From positions 62,001 through 126,000 of the forward strand of contig CAYSOF010000012.1 in assembly GCA_964432595.1 (NCBI GenBank): a stretch of 64,000 bases of DNA, in the 5' to 3' direction. Shown in pieces: positions 32,385 to 40,060 of this stretch. This DNA is from DASYLJ01 sp964432595. GTDB taxonomy: Bacteria; Desulfobacterota; Binatia; DP-6. Position numbers and translations under genes: made by a program. How positions within the stretch are numbered: position 1 is the stretch's first letter; every line of letters begins with the position of its first letter. The notes beneath the pieces are model-generated. The model was not told where the DNA came from. It worked only from the letters and a program-made list of their open reading frames with translations, and made no database searches.

Positions 32385-33155
32385 TCACTTCGCGGGGACG
32401 CTCGAGAGCCGCGCCGCGGACGTCGCGCGACGGCCGAGTCGGGGAAACAGCATCCCGACGCGGCCGCGGTAGCTCGCGTACTGCTCGCCGTGCGCGTCGA
32501 TCAGGTCACGCTCCTCCAGCTGGATCGCCACCAGGATGTACGCCGTCGTCATCGCGGCGAACAGGAGATGCGTCACCGTCATCGTCGGCGTCGCCCAGAA
32601 CGCGAGCAGCCAGCCGACGTAGAGCGGATGGCGCACGACGCGGTACGGGCCGGGCGTGCCGAACTCGAGGTACGTGTACGGCGTGCCACGCAGGTGCAGC
32701 CACACCTGGCGCAGGCCGAACAGGTCGAAGTGGTTGATGAGGAAGGTGCAGACCAGCACCGTCGCCCAGCCGATCGCGTAGACGCCGAGCAGCAGCGAGC
32801 GGCCGACCGGGTTGGTCACGTCCCACACCACGCCGCCGATCGGCTGCCAGAACGCGAACAGCGCGATCAGCGCGAGGCTCGAGAAGAGCACGTAGGTGCT
32901 GCGCTCGGCGGGCTCGGGCACGAACTGCGTCCACCACCGCTTGAACGCCGGACGGGCCATCACGCTGTGCTGCAGGGCGAACAGCGTCAGCAGCCCGAGG
33001 TCGATCAGGACGGCGGCGAGCACCGATCCCTCGCGCGGACCGTCGATCGTCGTCGGGACGACCACGTTGCCGACGAACCCGATGGCGTACAGGAAGGTGG
33101 CGAAGAAGATCGCGTAGGACACGACCCCGTAGACGAACACGACGACTCGAGACAT
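32385..33155 (-). CDS. mddA: membrane methyltransferase, methanethiol S-methyltransferase (MddA)-like
   Basis: 256 residues with about six membrane helices. Start at ATG 33155 (MSRVVVFVYGVVSYAIFFAT) preceded by AGGAGGAGC. The pattern F-L-Y-A-I-G-F-V-G-N-V-V-V-P near 21-34, L-F-A-L-Q-H-S-V-M-A-R-P-A-F-K, and the SAM-binding R-H-P-L-Y-V-G-W near the end, followed by E-E-R-D-L, belong to the NnrU/isoprenylcysteine methyltransferase superfamily. The opening residues resemble what I remember of MddA, which methylates methanethiol to dimethyl sulfide. The alternative is a general NnrU-type protein; no diagnostic catalytic residue settles it. Confidence 0.65.
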   Translation of the reverse strand: MSRVVVFVYGVVSYAIFFATFLYAIGFVGNVVVPTTIDGPREGSVLAAVLIDLGLLTLFALQHSVMARPAFKRWWTQFVPEPAERSTYVLFSSLALIALFAFWQPIGGVVWDVTNPVGRSLLLGVYAIGWATVLVCTFLINHFDLFGLRQVWLHLRGTPYTYLEFGTPGPYRVVRHPLYVGWLLAFWATPTMTVTHLLFAAMTTAYILVAIQLEERDLIDAHGEQYASYRGRVGMLFPRLGRRATSAARLSSVPAK

Positions 33156-33472
33156 GGCGCTGCTCCTCCTTTTGCCCGGATAGGACGCGGGGAAGCGGGC
33201 CGCGCATTGCGCCGCCTGGGCGGCGCAGCGATATCGCGGCGTTGTGCCGGCTCGGGGGTCTGCTCGATAGTTCCCGCCTGCGTAGGGCGAGTACGCTTCG
33301 TACCGCCGATTGGCTTCGCGGCCGTGGCGTCGGACGTGCCAATGTCCGGCGCGATGGACTCCGGCGCTTGCCAACCAGCCAGGCACCACGCACACAGGGA
33401 GGACGGGCCCGCACACCGCCGACACGTCGGCAGAGCCCGGCTCGTCGTGCGAGGGGTGAGGAGGAGGGAGCC
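33156..33472. other. 317-bp divergent intergenic region with a perfect hairpin
   Basis: No convincing gene is seen here. A perfect 8-bp stem TGCGCCGC/GCGGCGCA with loop CTGG lies at 33208-33227, next to the palindrome CGATATCG. The region separates the methyltransferase-like gene from a large exported protein gene. A ribosome site GGAGGGAG lies just before the latter's ATG. Promoters for both genes must be here but I cannot point to clear hexamers. Confidence 0.5.
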
Positions 33473-35830
33473 ATGAGCCGCATCGTCATCGGGACCCTGC
33501 TGTTGCTGAGCAGCCTGGCTGCGCAGGCGACCGCCGCCAGCATCACCGTCACGTCGACGATCGACGCCGTCGACGCGAACCCGGGCGACGGCACGTGCGC
33601 GACCGCGGCCGGGACCTGCTCGCTGCGCGCGGCGATCCAGGAAGCCAACGCCTCGCCCGGCCTCGACGACGTCCACCTTCCCGCGGGGACCTTCCCCCTC
33701 ACCGTCGTGGGCGCCGGCGAGGACGCCGCCGCGACGGGTGACCTGGACGTCACGCAGCCGCTCATCCTGGTCGGAGCGGGACAGGAGCTCTCGATCATCG
33801 ACGGCGTCGGCGCCGACCGCGTCGTGCAGGTCGCCGCCAACATCCCGCTGACGGTGCGCCAGCTCGAGATCCGCAACGGGAACGCCGGCGGGCCGGGCGG
33901 CGGCATCGCGGGGGAAGAGAACGCGCCGATCACGATCAACGACGTGACGTTCCGCCTGAACCAGGCGACCACCGGCGGTGCGCTGATCGCCGTCACGGCG
34001 CCGATCGTGATGACGGGCGCGCGCTTCGAGAGCAACATCGCCGCGCAGACCGCCGGTGCGCTCGCCCATTCCGCCGGCGTGTCCGCGCTCGACATCCGTG
34101 ACACCGTGTTCGTGGACAACCGCGCCCTCGCGAACGACGGCGCGGGCGGGGCCATCGCGTACGGCGGCGCAGGCCTCGTCACGATCGGCGGCAGCACGTT
34201 CCAGCGCAACCGCGCAGCACGAGGCGGCGCGATGTTCGTCGGCGGCGGGGGCGTGCTGGGGATGACCGACAGCGTCGTGGAGGACTGCTCGACGTTCGGT
34301 CCCATGAGCACGTTCGGCGGCATCGTCGCGAGCGGCCTCGCGTCCGCGTCGCTGGACGGCGTGACGGTACGGCGCAACACGACGGACGGCCTCGGGGGCG
34401 GCGTCGTGCTCGGCGTCAGCGGGCCCGTCACGATCGCCAACTCGAGCGTCGACGAGAACGGGGCGGGCAGCGTGGGCGGCCTCTACGTCGTCGGCGGCGC
34501 CGACGTCGTCGTCGAGAACACCACGGTGCGCGGGAACCGCGCGCTCGTGGACGTCGTTGCCGGCATGCGCCTCGAGTCCACGGGCGGCTCGGTGACGGTC
34601 CGCGACGTCGCGATCGACGACAACACGGCGTTCGCCAGCATCGCGGGCGCACAGGTCTCGAGCGCCGGCAACGTCGTGATCGAACGGACGAGCGTCGCCG
34701 GCAACGCCGCGCTCCAGAACACCGGCGGCATGCACGTCACGGCGAGCGGCACCATCACGCTGCGCGACTCGACGGTCCGCGCGAACCAGGGCATCGACAG
34801 CGTCGGCGGGATCCTTCTCGGCTCGAACGGCGGCGGGATCGCCGTCGAGAACAGCACCTTCGCCGAGAACGTCGTCTTCGGCGCCGCGGGCACCGGCGGC
34901 GGCCTCGTCACGCTCGGTACCGCTCCCGTCACGATCACGAACTCGACGTTTTCCGCCAACTGGGCACAGACGTCGGGCGCGGGCCTCCTCACCGCCGGCA
35001 ATCCGGTCCTCGTGGCGAGCTCGACGTTCTTCGCCAACGCGGGCGGCGCGGCGGGTACGGCGCTCGCGACGGCCGGCGGCGGCACGGCCACGCTGCGCGC
35101 GACGGTGCTCGGCGTCGGACCGTTCCCCGGCTTTCCGAGCTGCGCCGGCGCGATGGCCTCCGAAGGCAACAACCTCGACCAGGACGGCAGCTGCATGCTG
35201 GCTGGCGAGGGCGACCGCGGCGGGCTCGAGCCGGAGCTGGGTCCGCTGCGGGACAACGGCGGCCCGACGTTCACGCACGAGCCGCTGCAGACGAGCCCCC
35301 TCGTCGACGCGTTCACCGGCGCGGCATGTCCCGCGTCCGACCAGCGCGGCGTGGCGCGGCCGACCGACGGCAACGGCGACGGTGCGCCCGCCTGCGACGT
35401 CGGCGCGGTCGAGTTCGTCGACGAGTGTCCGACGGATCCCGAGAAGCGCGTTCCCGGCGTCTGCGGCTGCGGCGTGCCCGACGCCGACGCGAACGCCAAC
35501 GGTGCGATCGACTGCCTGATCAACCCCGAGCTGAAGGCGCGCATCGCGTCCGCGCGCAGCGTGATGCTCGCGCTCACGGCGGAGAAGACGGAGGAGCAGA
35601 AGCTGGCGCGGGAGAACCTCGCGCAGCAGGCCGACGACCTCGTCGGCTACGTCACCGCCAACGAGCCGGTGATCGTGAAGGCCGACCCGCGCGCGAAGCT
35701 CACGAAGCTCGCGAAGAAGGCGCGCAAGGCGCTGCGCGCCACCCCCAAGGGCAAGGGCAACGCGCTGGCGAGGAAGCAGACGCGCGCCAACCGCGCGCTC
35801 GACGTGCTCGACGCCGCCGTCGCGCCCTGA
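33473..35830 (+). CDS. exported CSLREA-domain beta-helix protein (paralogue 1)
   Basis: 785 residues from ATG 33473, with a signal peptide MSRIVIGTLLLLSSLAAQAT. A CSLREA domain follows: I-T-V-T-S-T-I-D-A-V-D, then G-T-C-S-L-R-A-A-I-Q-E-A-N-A near 55-68. Residues about 110-600 are a long right-handed beta-helix with many N-N-x and F-x-x-N-x-A repeats, as in polymorphic outer membrane proteins. Then D-E-C-P-T-D-P-E-K-R-V-P-G-V-C-G-C-G, a TSP3-like D-A-N-A-N-G-A-I-D-C, and a basic helical C-terminal tail. Likely secreted or surface-exposed. The same architecture and much of the sequence recur at 40061-42379. Confidence 0.85.
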   Translation: MSRIVIGTLLLLSSLAAQATAASITVTSTIDAVDANPGDGTCATAAGTCSLRAAIQEANASPGLDDVHLPAGTFPLTVVGAGEDAAATGDLDVTQPLILVGAGQELSIIDGVGADRVVQVAANIPLTVRQLEIRNGNAGGPGGGIAGEENAPITINDVTFRLNQATTGGALIAVTAPIVMTGARFESNIAAQTAGALAHSAGVSALDIRDTVFVDNRALANDGAGGAIAYGGAGLVTIGGSTFQRNRAARGGAMFVGGGGVLGMTDSVVEDCSTFGPMSTFGGIVASGLASASLDGVTVRRNTTDGLGGGVVLGVSGPVTIANSSVDENGAGSVGGLYVVGGADVVVENTTVRGNRALVDVVAGMRLESTGGSVTVRDVAIDDNTAFASIAGAQVSSAGNVVIERTSVAGNAALQNTGGMHVTASGTITLRDSTVRANQGIDSVGGILLGSNGGGIAVENSTFAENVVFGAAGTGGGLVTLGTAPVTITNSTFSANWAQTSGAGLLTAGNPVLVASSTFFANAGGAAGTALATAGGGTATLRATVLGVGPFPGFPSCAGAMASEGNNLDQDGSCMLAGEGDRGGLEPELGPLRDNGGPTFTHEPLQTSPLVDAFTGAACPASDQRGVARPTDGNGDGAPACDVGAVEFVDECPTDPEKRVPGVCGCGVPDADANANGAIDCLINPELKARIASARSVMLALTAEKTEEQKLARENLAQQADDLVGYVTANEPVIVKADPRAKLTKLAKKARKALRATPKGKGNALARKQTRANRALDVLDAAVAP

Positions 35831-35846
35831 CCGCCGTCAGACCTGC

Positions 35847-36716
35847 TCACGGCACGTGGGTCCGCAGCTCGAGGCGCACCAGATCGGGCGCTTCGAGCTG
35901 CGGCCAGTGGCCGACGTCGACCATTTTCAGCAGCGGGGCGTCGGGCAGCCGCTCCTCGATCCGCTCCGCCATGTGCGCGCCCGACACCGGATCGAGCATG
36001 CCCCACACGAACGCGCGCGGCACCGTCGCCGTCTCGAGGGCCTGCACCCACCGGCTGGCGTAGCGCTCGCGATCGCGGATGTAGCGAATCAGCCGGTGAC
36101 CGATGCGGTGGCCGTCGCGATGGTGCACCGCGCGCCACTGCTCGTGCAGCAGCGCCGCCGACGGCTCGCGGCCGTACGTCGGACGCAGCGACTGCCCGAA
36201 CGTCTCCTCGGTGATCATGTCGGCGATCTTCGGCCCGACGTCCGGATCGAGCAGCGCGAGCTGCCCGGGTTGCGGGCGATGCAGCTCGGGGAAGAGGCCG
36301 CCATTCATGAAGACGACGTTGGTGATGCGCGCGGCGAGACGGTCCTCGGCCTGACGCGCCAGCAGCTCCTGCGCGACGGAGACGCCGTAGTCGTGCGCGA
36401 CGAGCGCGGTGACGGTGATGCCCTCCTCGCGCCACAGCGCCTCCGTCAGGTCGGCCTGCTCGTGGATCGAGTACTCGTGATCCTGCGGCTTGTCGGAGTC
36501 GCCGAAGCCGACGAAGTCGAACGCGAGCACGCGGCGGCGTGCGGCCAGGTCGTCCCACACGTCGCCCCAGTCGGCCGACGACGTCGGGAAGCCGTGCAGC
36601 AGCGTGCACCAGTCGCCCGCGCCGCCGGTGCGCACGAAGATGTCGCGGCGCCCGTGCGGCAGGTCGACGGGACGGCGCGCGCCGCCCGCGATCCAGTCGT
36701 CGAAGGCAATCGTCAT
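35847..36716 (-). CDS. alpha/beta hydrolase with Asp nucleophile (epoxide hydrolase/haloalkane dehalogenase-like)
   Basis: 289 residues. Oxyanion H-G-F-P at 41-44; nucleophile elbow H-D-Y-G, where Asp109 takes the place of the Ser in esterases; W-G-M-L-D-P supplying the acid; and V-G-H-W-P-Q-L-E with the catalytic His. The Asp nucleophile places it with epoxide hydrolases and haloalkane dehalogenases. Dehalogenases usually also show a Trp next to the nucleophile (HDWG), which here is Tyr, so epoxide hydrolysis is favoured. Its ATG overlaps the MFS stop (ATGA). The pairing with an exporter may mean processing and export of one substrate, which is inference. Confidence 0.85.
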   Translation of the reverse strand: MTIAFDDWIAGGARRPVDLPHGRRDIFVRTGGAGDWCTLLHGFPTSSADWGDVWDDLAARRRVLAFDFVGFGDSDKPQDHEYSIHEQADLTEALWREEGITVTALVAHDYGVSVAQELLARQAEDRLAARITNVVFMNGGLFPELHRPQPGQLALLDPDVGPKIADMITEETFGQSLRPTYGREPSAALLHEQWRAVHHRDGHRIGHRLIRYIRDRERYASRWVQALETATVPRAFVWGMLDPVSGAHMAERIEERLPDAPLLKMVDVGHWPQLEAPDLVRLELRTHVP

Positions 36717-38068
36717 GCCGAGGGTTCTAGACCCGGATGCGCGTCCGCGACACCCCGGGCGGCGGCGAGGCCCGCGAGCGCCGCCAGTGTCGCAGCGACG
36801 TTCACGCACGCGATACCGAGCGCGATGTCGCCGCCGTCGGCGGCGAAGCGGGCCAGGAGATCGCCGCCGAGGCCGGTGCCGACGGCGATCGCCAGCGAGC
36901 TCGCGATCTGCATCGTGCCCGACACCTCGCCTTCGCGGCCGGGCGGCGCGTCGGCGAGGATGGCCAGCGTCGATACGGGATACGCGATGCCGATGCCGAG
37001 CCCGCCGATCGCCCACGCGCCCACCGCGCTCCACGGCGAGAGCCCCGGCAACAGGGGCGCGGCGGACGTCGCGACGCCGACGAGCAACAGCGTCAGCCCG
37101 GTGCGCAGCAACGCGCGCCGGCCCCATCCCGCGAGCCGTGACTGCAGCCAGGCGCCGAGGGACCACGCGAGCGTCCCGGCCGTGAGCGTGGTGGCGACGA
37201 CGGCGTTGCCGGCATGGCGCACCTCGACGATCGCCAGCGGCAGGAACGCCTCGACGGCGAAGAACGCGAACACCAACGCCGACAGGACCGCCATCGCCGC
37301 CGGCTGTCCGGGCGCCGCGCGGAGCGTGCCCGGCGGCAGCAGCCGGCGGAGGCCGTACGCGGTGGCCACGAGCCCGGCGACGGCGAGCCCGACGGTGAGC
37401 ACCGGCAGCGTGCTGCGCACGGCCAGGAGCGTCGCGGCGACGCCGACCGCCACCATCGCCGCGTCACGGATCCGCGCCGACGGCGGCGCCCGCTCGCCCG
37501 CCGGCGGTCCGAGCGTCCGCAATCCGCCGAGCGCGAGCGCGCTCGCGACGATCGTGAACGGCACGAGCCCGAGGAATACGGCGCGCCAGCCCGCGGCGAC
37601 CGCGACGCCCGCCGCGATGGCCGGCCCGAACAGTCCGGGCACCACCCACGCGCTCGAGAGCAGCGCCATCATGCGCGGCTGCTCCGCGGGCTCGTAGGCG
37701 CGCGCGACGGCCACCCAGGCGACCGACGAGATGACCGCCGCGCCCGCGCCCTGGACGACGCGGCCCGCGACGAGCACGGCCATGCTCGACGCGAAGCCCG
37801 CGACGACCAGCCCGACCGTGAAGAGCGCGGCGCCGATGACGAACGGCGCCGCGGGTCCGTGCCGATCGGTCGCGCGGCCGGCGACGGGGATCGCGGCGAG
37901 GTTCGCGAGCATGAAGCCGCTGAACGCCCAGCCGTACCACGCGAGGCCGCCGATCTCGCGCACGGTGTCGGGCAGGATCGTCGCCACCGCCAGCGCCTCG
38001 AACGCCGTCACGGAGACGATGAGCACCAGGCCCACCGTCAGCGTGCGGCGCGACGGCGGCGACGTCAC
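36713..38068 (-). CDS. MFS transporter, drug-exporter type
   Basis: 451 residues with about 14 hydrophobic segments. The signature loop after TM2 is G-R-A-T-D-R-H-G (motif A variant), and TM5 has A-S-S-A-W-V-V-P-G-L-F-G-P-A-I-A-A (motif C of antiporters, G-x8-G-P-x-x-G). Such proteins export drugs or other small molecules in exchange for protons. It is the third cistron of a minus-strand operon: it starts 10 bases after the Cys-rich gene ends and its stop overlaps the hydrolase start. Confidence 0.9.
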   Translation of the reverse strand: MTSPPSRRTLTVGLVLIVSVTAFEALAVATILPDTVREIGGLAWYGWAFSGFMLANLAAIPVAGRATDRHGPAAPFVIGAALFTVGLVVAGFASSMAVLVAGRVVQGAGAAVISSVAWVAVARAYEPAEQPRMMALLSSAWVVPGLFGPAIAAGVAVAAGWRAVFLGLVPFTIVASALALGGLRTLGPPAGERAPPSARIRDAAMVAVGVAATLLAVRSTLPVLTVGLAVAGLVATAYGLRRLLPPGTLRAAPGQPAAMAVLSALVFAFFAVEAFLPLAIVEVRHAGNAVVATTLTAGTLAWSLGAWLQSRLAGWGRRALLRTGLTLLLVGVATSAAPLLPGLSPWSAVGAWAIGGLGIGIAYPVSTLAILADAPPGREGEVSGTMQIASSLAIAVGTGLGGDLLARFAADGGDIALGIACVNVAATLAALAGLAAARGVADAHPGLEPSA

Positions 38069-38078
38069 CCGCGCGCGC

Positions 38079-38444
38079 TCATTTGCCGGCGGCGCCGGCC
38101 TGGATCATCGCGGTCTTGCAGCCGTCGGACAGCTCGGCGGCGTGCGAGGCGAGGCACGACTTCATCTTCGCCTGGTCGCCGCGCGCGCTGGCGCAGAACT
38201 TCATCGCGTCGCTGCGACACGCCTCCTGCGCGGACGGCGCGCCCGACCCGAGGCCCATCGCCGTCTTGCAGCCGGCGCTGAGCTGGTCCTTGTGCCCCTG
38301 CAGACACTGCATCAGGCGGCCGCCGCCCGGCGGCGTCCCCTTGCAGAACTTCTGCACGTCGGGCGCGCACTCGCGGAGCTGGGCGTGAGCCGCGGTCTGC
38401 AGCAGCAGACAGGCGGCCGCGATCACGAAGAGTCCTCGCATCAT
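38079..38444 (-). CDS. exported GLG1-like Cys-rich repeat protein
   Basis: 121 residues; ATGs at 38444 and 38441 both possible. Signal peptide ends near AHA. The mature protein has two copies of a unit with the pattern C-x4-D-x(3)-F-C, then M-x-C-L-x-x-H, then L-S-x-G-C, as in the Cys-rich repeat of Golgi glycoprotein 1 and its bacterial relatives. Eight conserved Cys probably form four disulfides. Periplasmic; function unknown. It lies between the zinc-finger SDR gene (11-base gap) and the MFS gene (10-base gap), so it is part of the operon. Confidence 0.8.
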   Translation of the reverse strand: MMRGLFVIAAACLLLQTAAHAQLRECAPDVQKFCKGTPPGGGRLMQCLQGHKDQLSAGCKTAMGLGSGAPSAQEACRSDAMKFCASARGDQAKMKSCLASHAAELSDGCKTAMIQAGAAGK

Positions 38445-38455
38445 GGTCGATCTCC

Positions 38456-39964
38456 CTACCAGGTGGTCGGCTTGTAGTCCTTGAGGAACAGGCCCCAGAC
38501 GTGGGTGCCCGTGTTGAAGCCCGAGAAGATGGGATCGAGGATGCGCGCGGCGCCGTCGACGACGTCGAGCGGCGGCGAGAAGCCGGTGTCCTCGCGCTTG
38601 CGGAGCGCGAGCGCGGCGGCGTCCTCGTCGGTGATCCAACCGGTGTCGACGCTGTTCATGTGGATGCCGTCGCGCACGTAGTCCACGGCCGACGTCCGCG
38701 TCATCATGTTGAGCGCCGCCTTCGCCATGTTCGTGTGCGGATGACGGTCGGTCTTGTACTGCCGGTAGAACTGCCCCTCCATCGCCGACACGTTGACGAT
38801 GTGCTTGTCGCGCGTGCGCCGGCGGTTCATCAGCGCGCGCAGCCGCGCGTTCAGCACGAACGGCGCGACGGCGTTGACGAGGTGCACCTCGAGCAGCTCG
38901 ACGGCCGACACCTCGTCGAGCGTGAGCCGCCAGCTGTTGCGGTCGCGCAGATCGACCTGCTGCAGATCGGCGTCGAGCTGGCCGTGCGGGAAGAGATCGT
39001 GGCTGCGCTCGAGGTCCTCGGCGAGCAGGGCCACCTGGCTCGCGCGCACCGAGTCGATCAGGAGCGGTTGCGACGCCGCGACGAGGCCTTCGGTGAGGCG
39101 CTCGTGCCCTGCGAGGATGTGCCGCTCGGGCGCGGGCAGTGCCGACGCCGGACGATGCTCCGTCTCGAGGAGATGATCGTAGAAGCCCGACGGACGGCGC
39201 ACCGTCTGACACGCGTTGTTCACGATGACGTCGAGCCGGTCGTAGTGGGCGAGTATCTCGCGGCAGAACGTCTCGACGCTCGGCGTGTGCCGCAAGTCGA
39301 CGCCGTAGACGGCGAGCCGGTCGCTCCAGTCGGCGAAGTCGGGCTCGCGGGCGTAGCGCTGGGCGGCGTCGCGCGGAAACCGCGTGGTCGCGACGACGCG
39401 CGCGCCGGCGCGCAGCAGCATGATCGACGCCTGGTAGCCGATCTTGACGCGCGCGCCGGTGACGAGCGCGGTGCGGCCGGACAGGTCGGCCGTCTGGTGA
39501 CGCTTCGTCCAGTTCAGCTCGGCGCAGTCGGCGCACATGTGGTCGTAGAAGTGGTGCACGCGGTCGAACGCCGACTTGCAGACGTAGCACTTGCGCGGCT
39601 CGCGCAGCTCCGGCTGCTCCTCGGGCGCGTTCGTGGTCTCGATCTCCGGCTTCGGCGTCGGGTAGACGATCATGCGCCGCAGCTCGCGGATTCCGGTGCG
39701 CTCGAGCACCGCGGCGTCGGCGCGACGGACCGCGTTCTTCTCCTTCTGCCGGCGCACCTTGCCGAGCCGGCGCTGCGCGGCCTTGTCGGGCCGGGACACC
39801 TGCCCCGCCGCGATCAGAAGGCGTTCTCGCAGCGGCAGGTCCACGTCGGAGAGCAGTCCGCGGTCGGCGACGATGCGCTCCAGCAGCTCGGTGCAGCGTT
39901 CGACGTCGTCCAGGAAGTCGTCGACGGTGCTGGGCGGGGACTCCGTTCCGGGGGCCTGGCTCAC
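38456..39964 (-). CDS. SDR-family protein with N-terminal C4 zinc finger
   Basis: 502 residues from GTG 39964. The first 100 residues are helical. Then C126-x2-C129 and C144-x2-C147 form a zinc-ribbon-like site. The SDR domain starts at T-A-L-V-T-G-A-R-V-K-I-G (166-176), with V-I-V-N-N-A-C-Q later. The expected Y-x-x-x-K is replaced by H-T-N-M-A-K, so the Lys is kept but the catalytic Tyr is not in place. Length is twice that of ordinary SDRs. The protein may use another residue or bind nucleotide without redox chemistry. First gene of the operon that continues with the Cys-rich protein, exporter and hydrolase. Confidence 0.82.
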   Translation of the reverse strand: MSQAPGTESPPSTVDDFLDDVERCTELLERIVADRGLLSDVDLPLRERLLIAAGQVSRPDKAAQRRLGKVRRQKEKNAVRRADAAVLERTGIRELRRMIVYPTPKPEIETTNAPEEQPELREPRKCYVCKSAFDRVHHFYDHMCADCAELNWTKRHQTADLSGRTALVTGARVKIGYQASIMLLRAGARVVATTRFPRDAAQRYAREPDFADWSDRLAVYGVDLRHTPSVETFCREILAHYDRLDVIVNNACQTVRRPSGFYDHLLETEHRPASALPAPERHILAGHERLTEGLVAASQPLLIDSVRASQVALLAEDLERSHDLFPHGQLDADLQQVDLRDRNSWRLTLDEVSAVELLEVHLVNAVAPFVLNARLRALMNRRRTRDKHIVNVSAMEGQFYRQYKTDRHPHTNMAKAALNMMTRTSAVDYVRDGIHMNSVDTGWITDEDAAALALRKREDTGFSPPLDVVDGAARILDPIFSGFNTGTHVWGLFLKDYKPTTW

Positions 39965-40060
39965 GGCCGGCGAGCCTAGCAGGTCCCCGATGGGATCCAC
40001 CACCCGCTGTGCCTTTTGCGCTGGTGTCCCGGAGGGCCATGGCGCATCCTCGGGCCCTCG

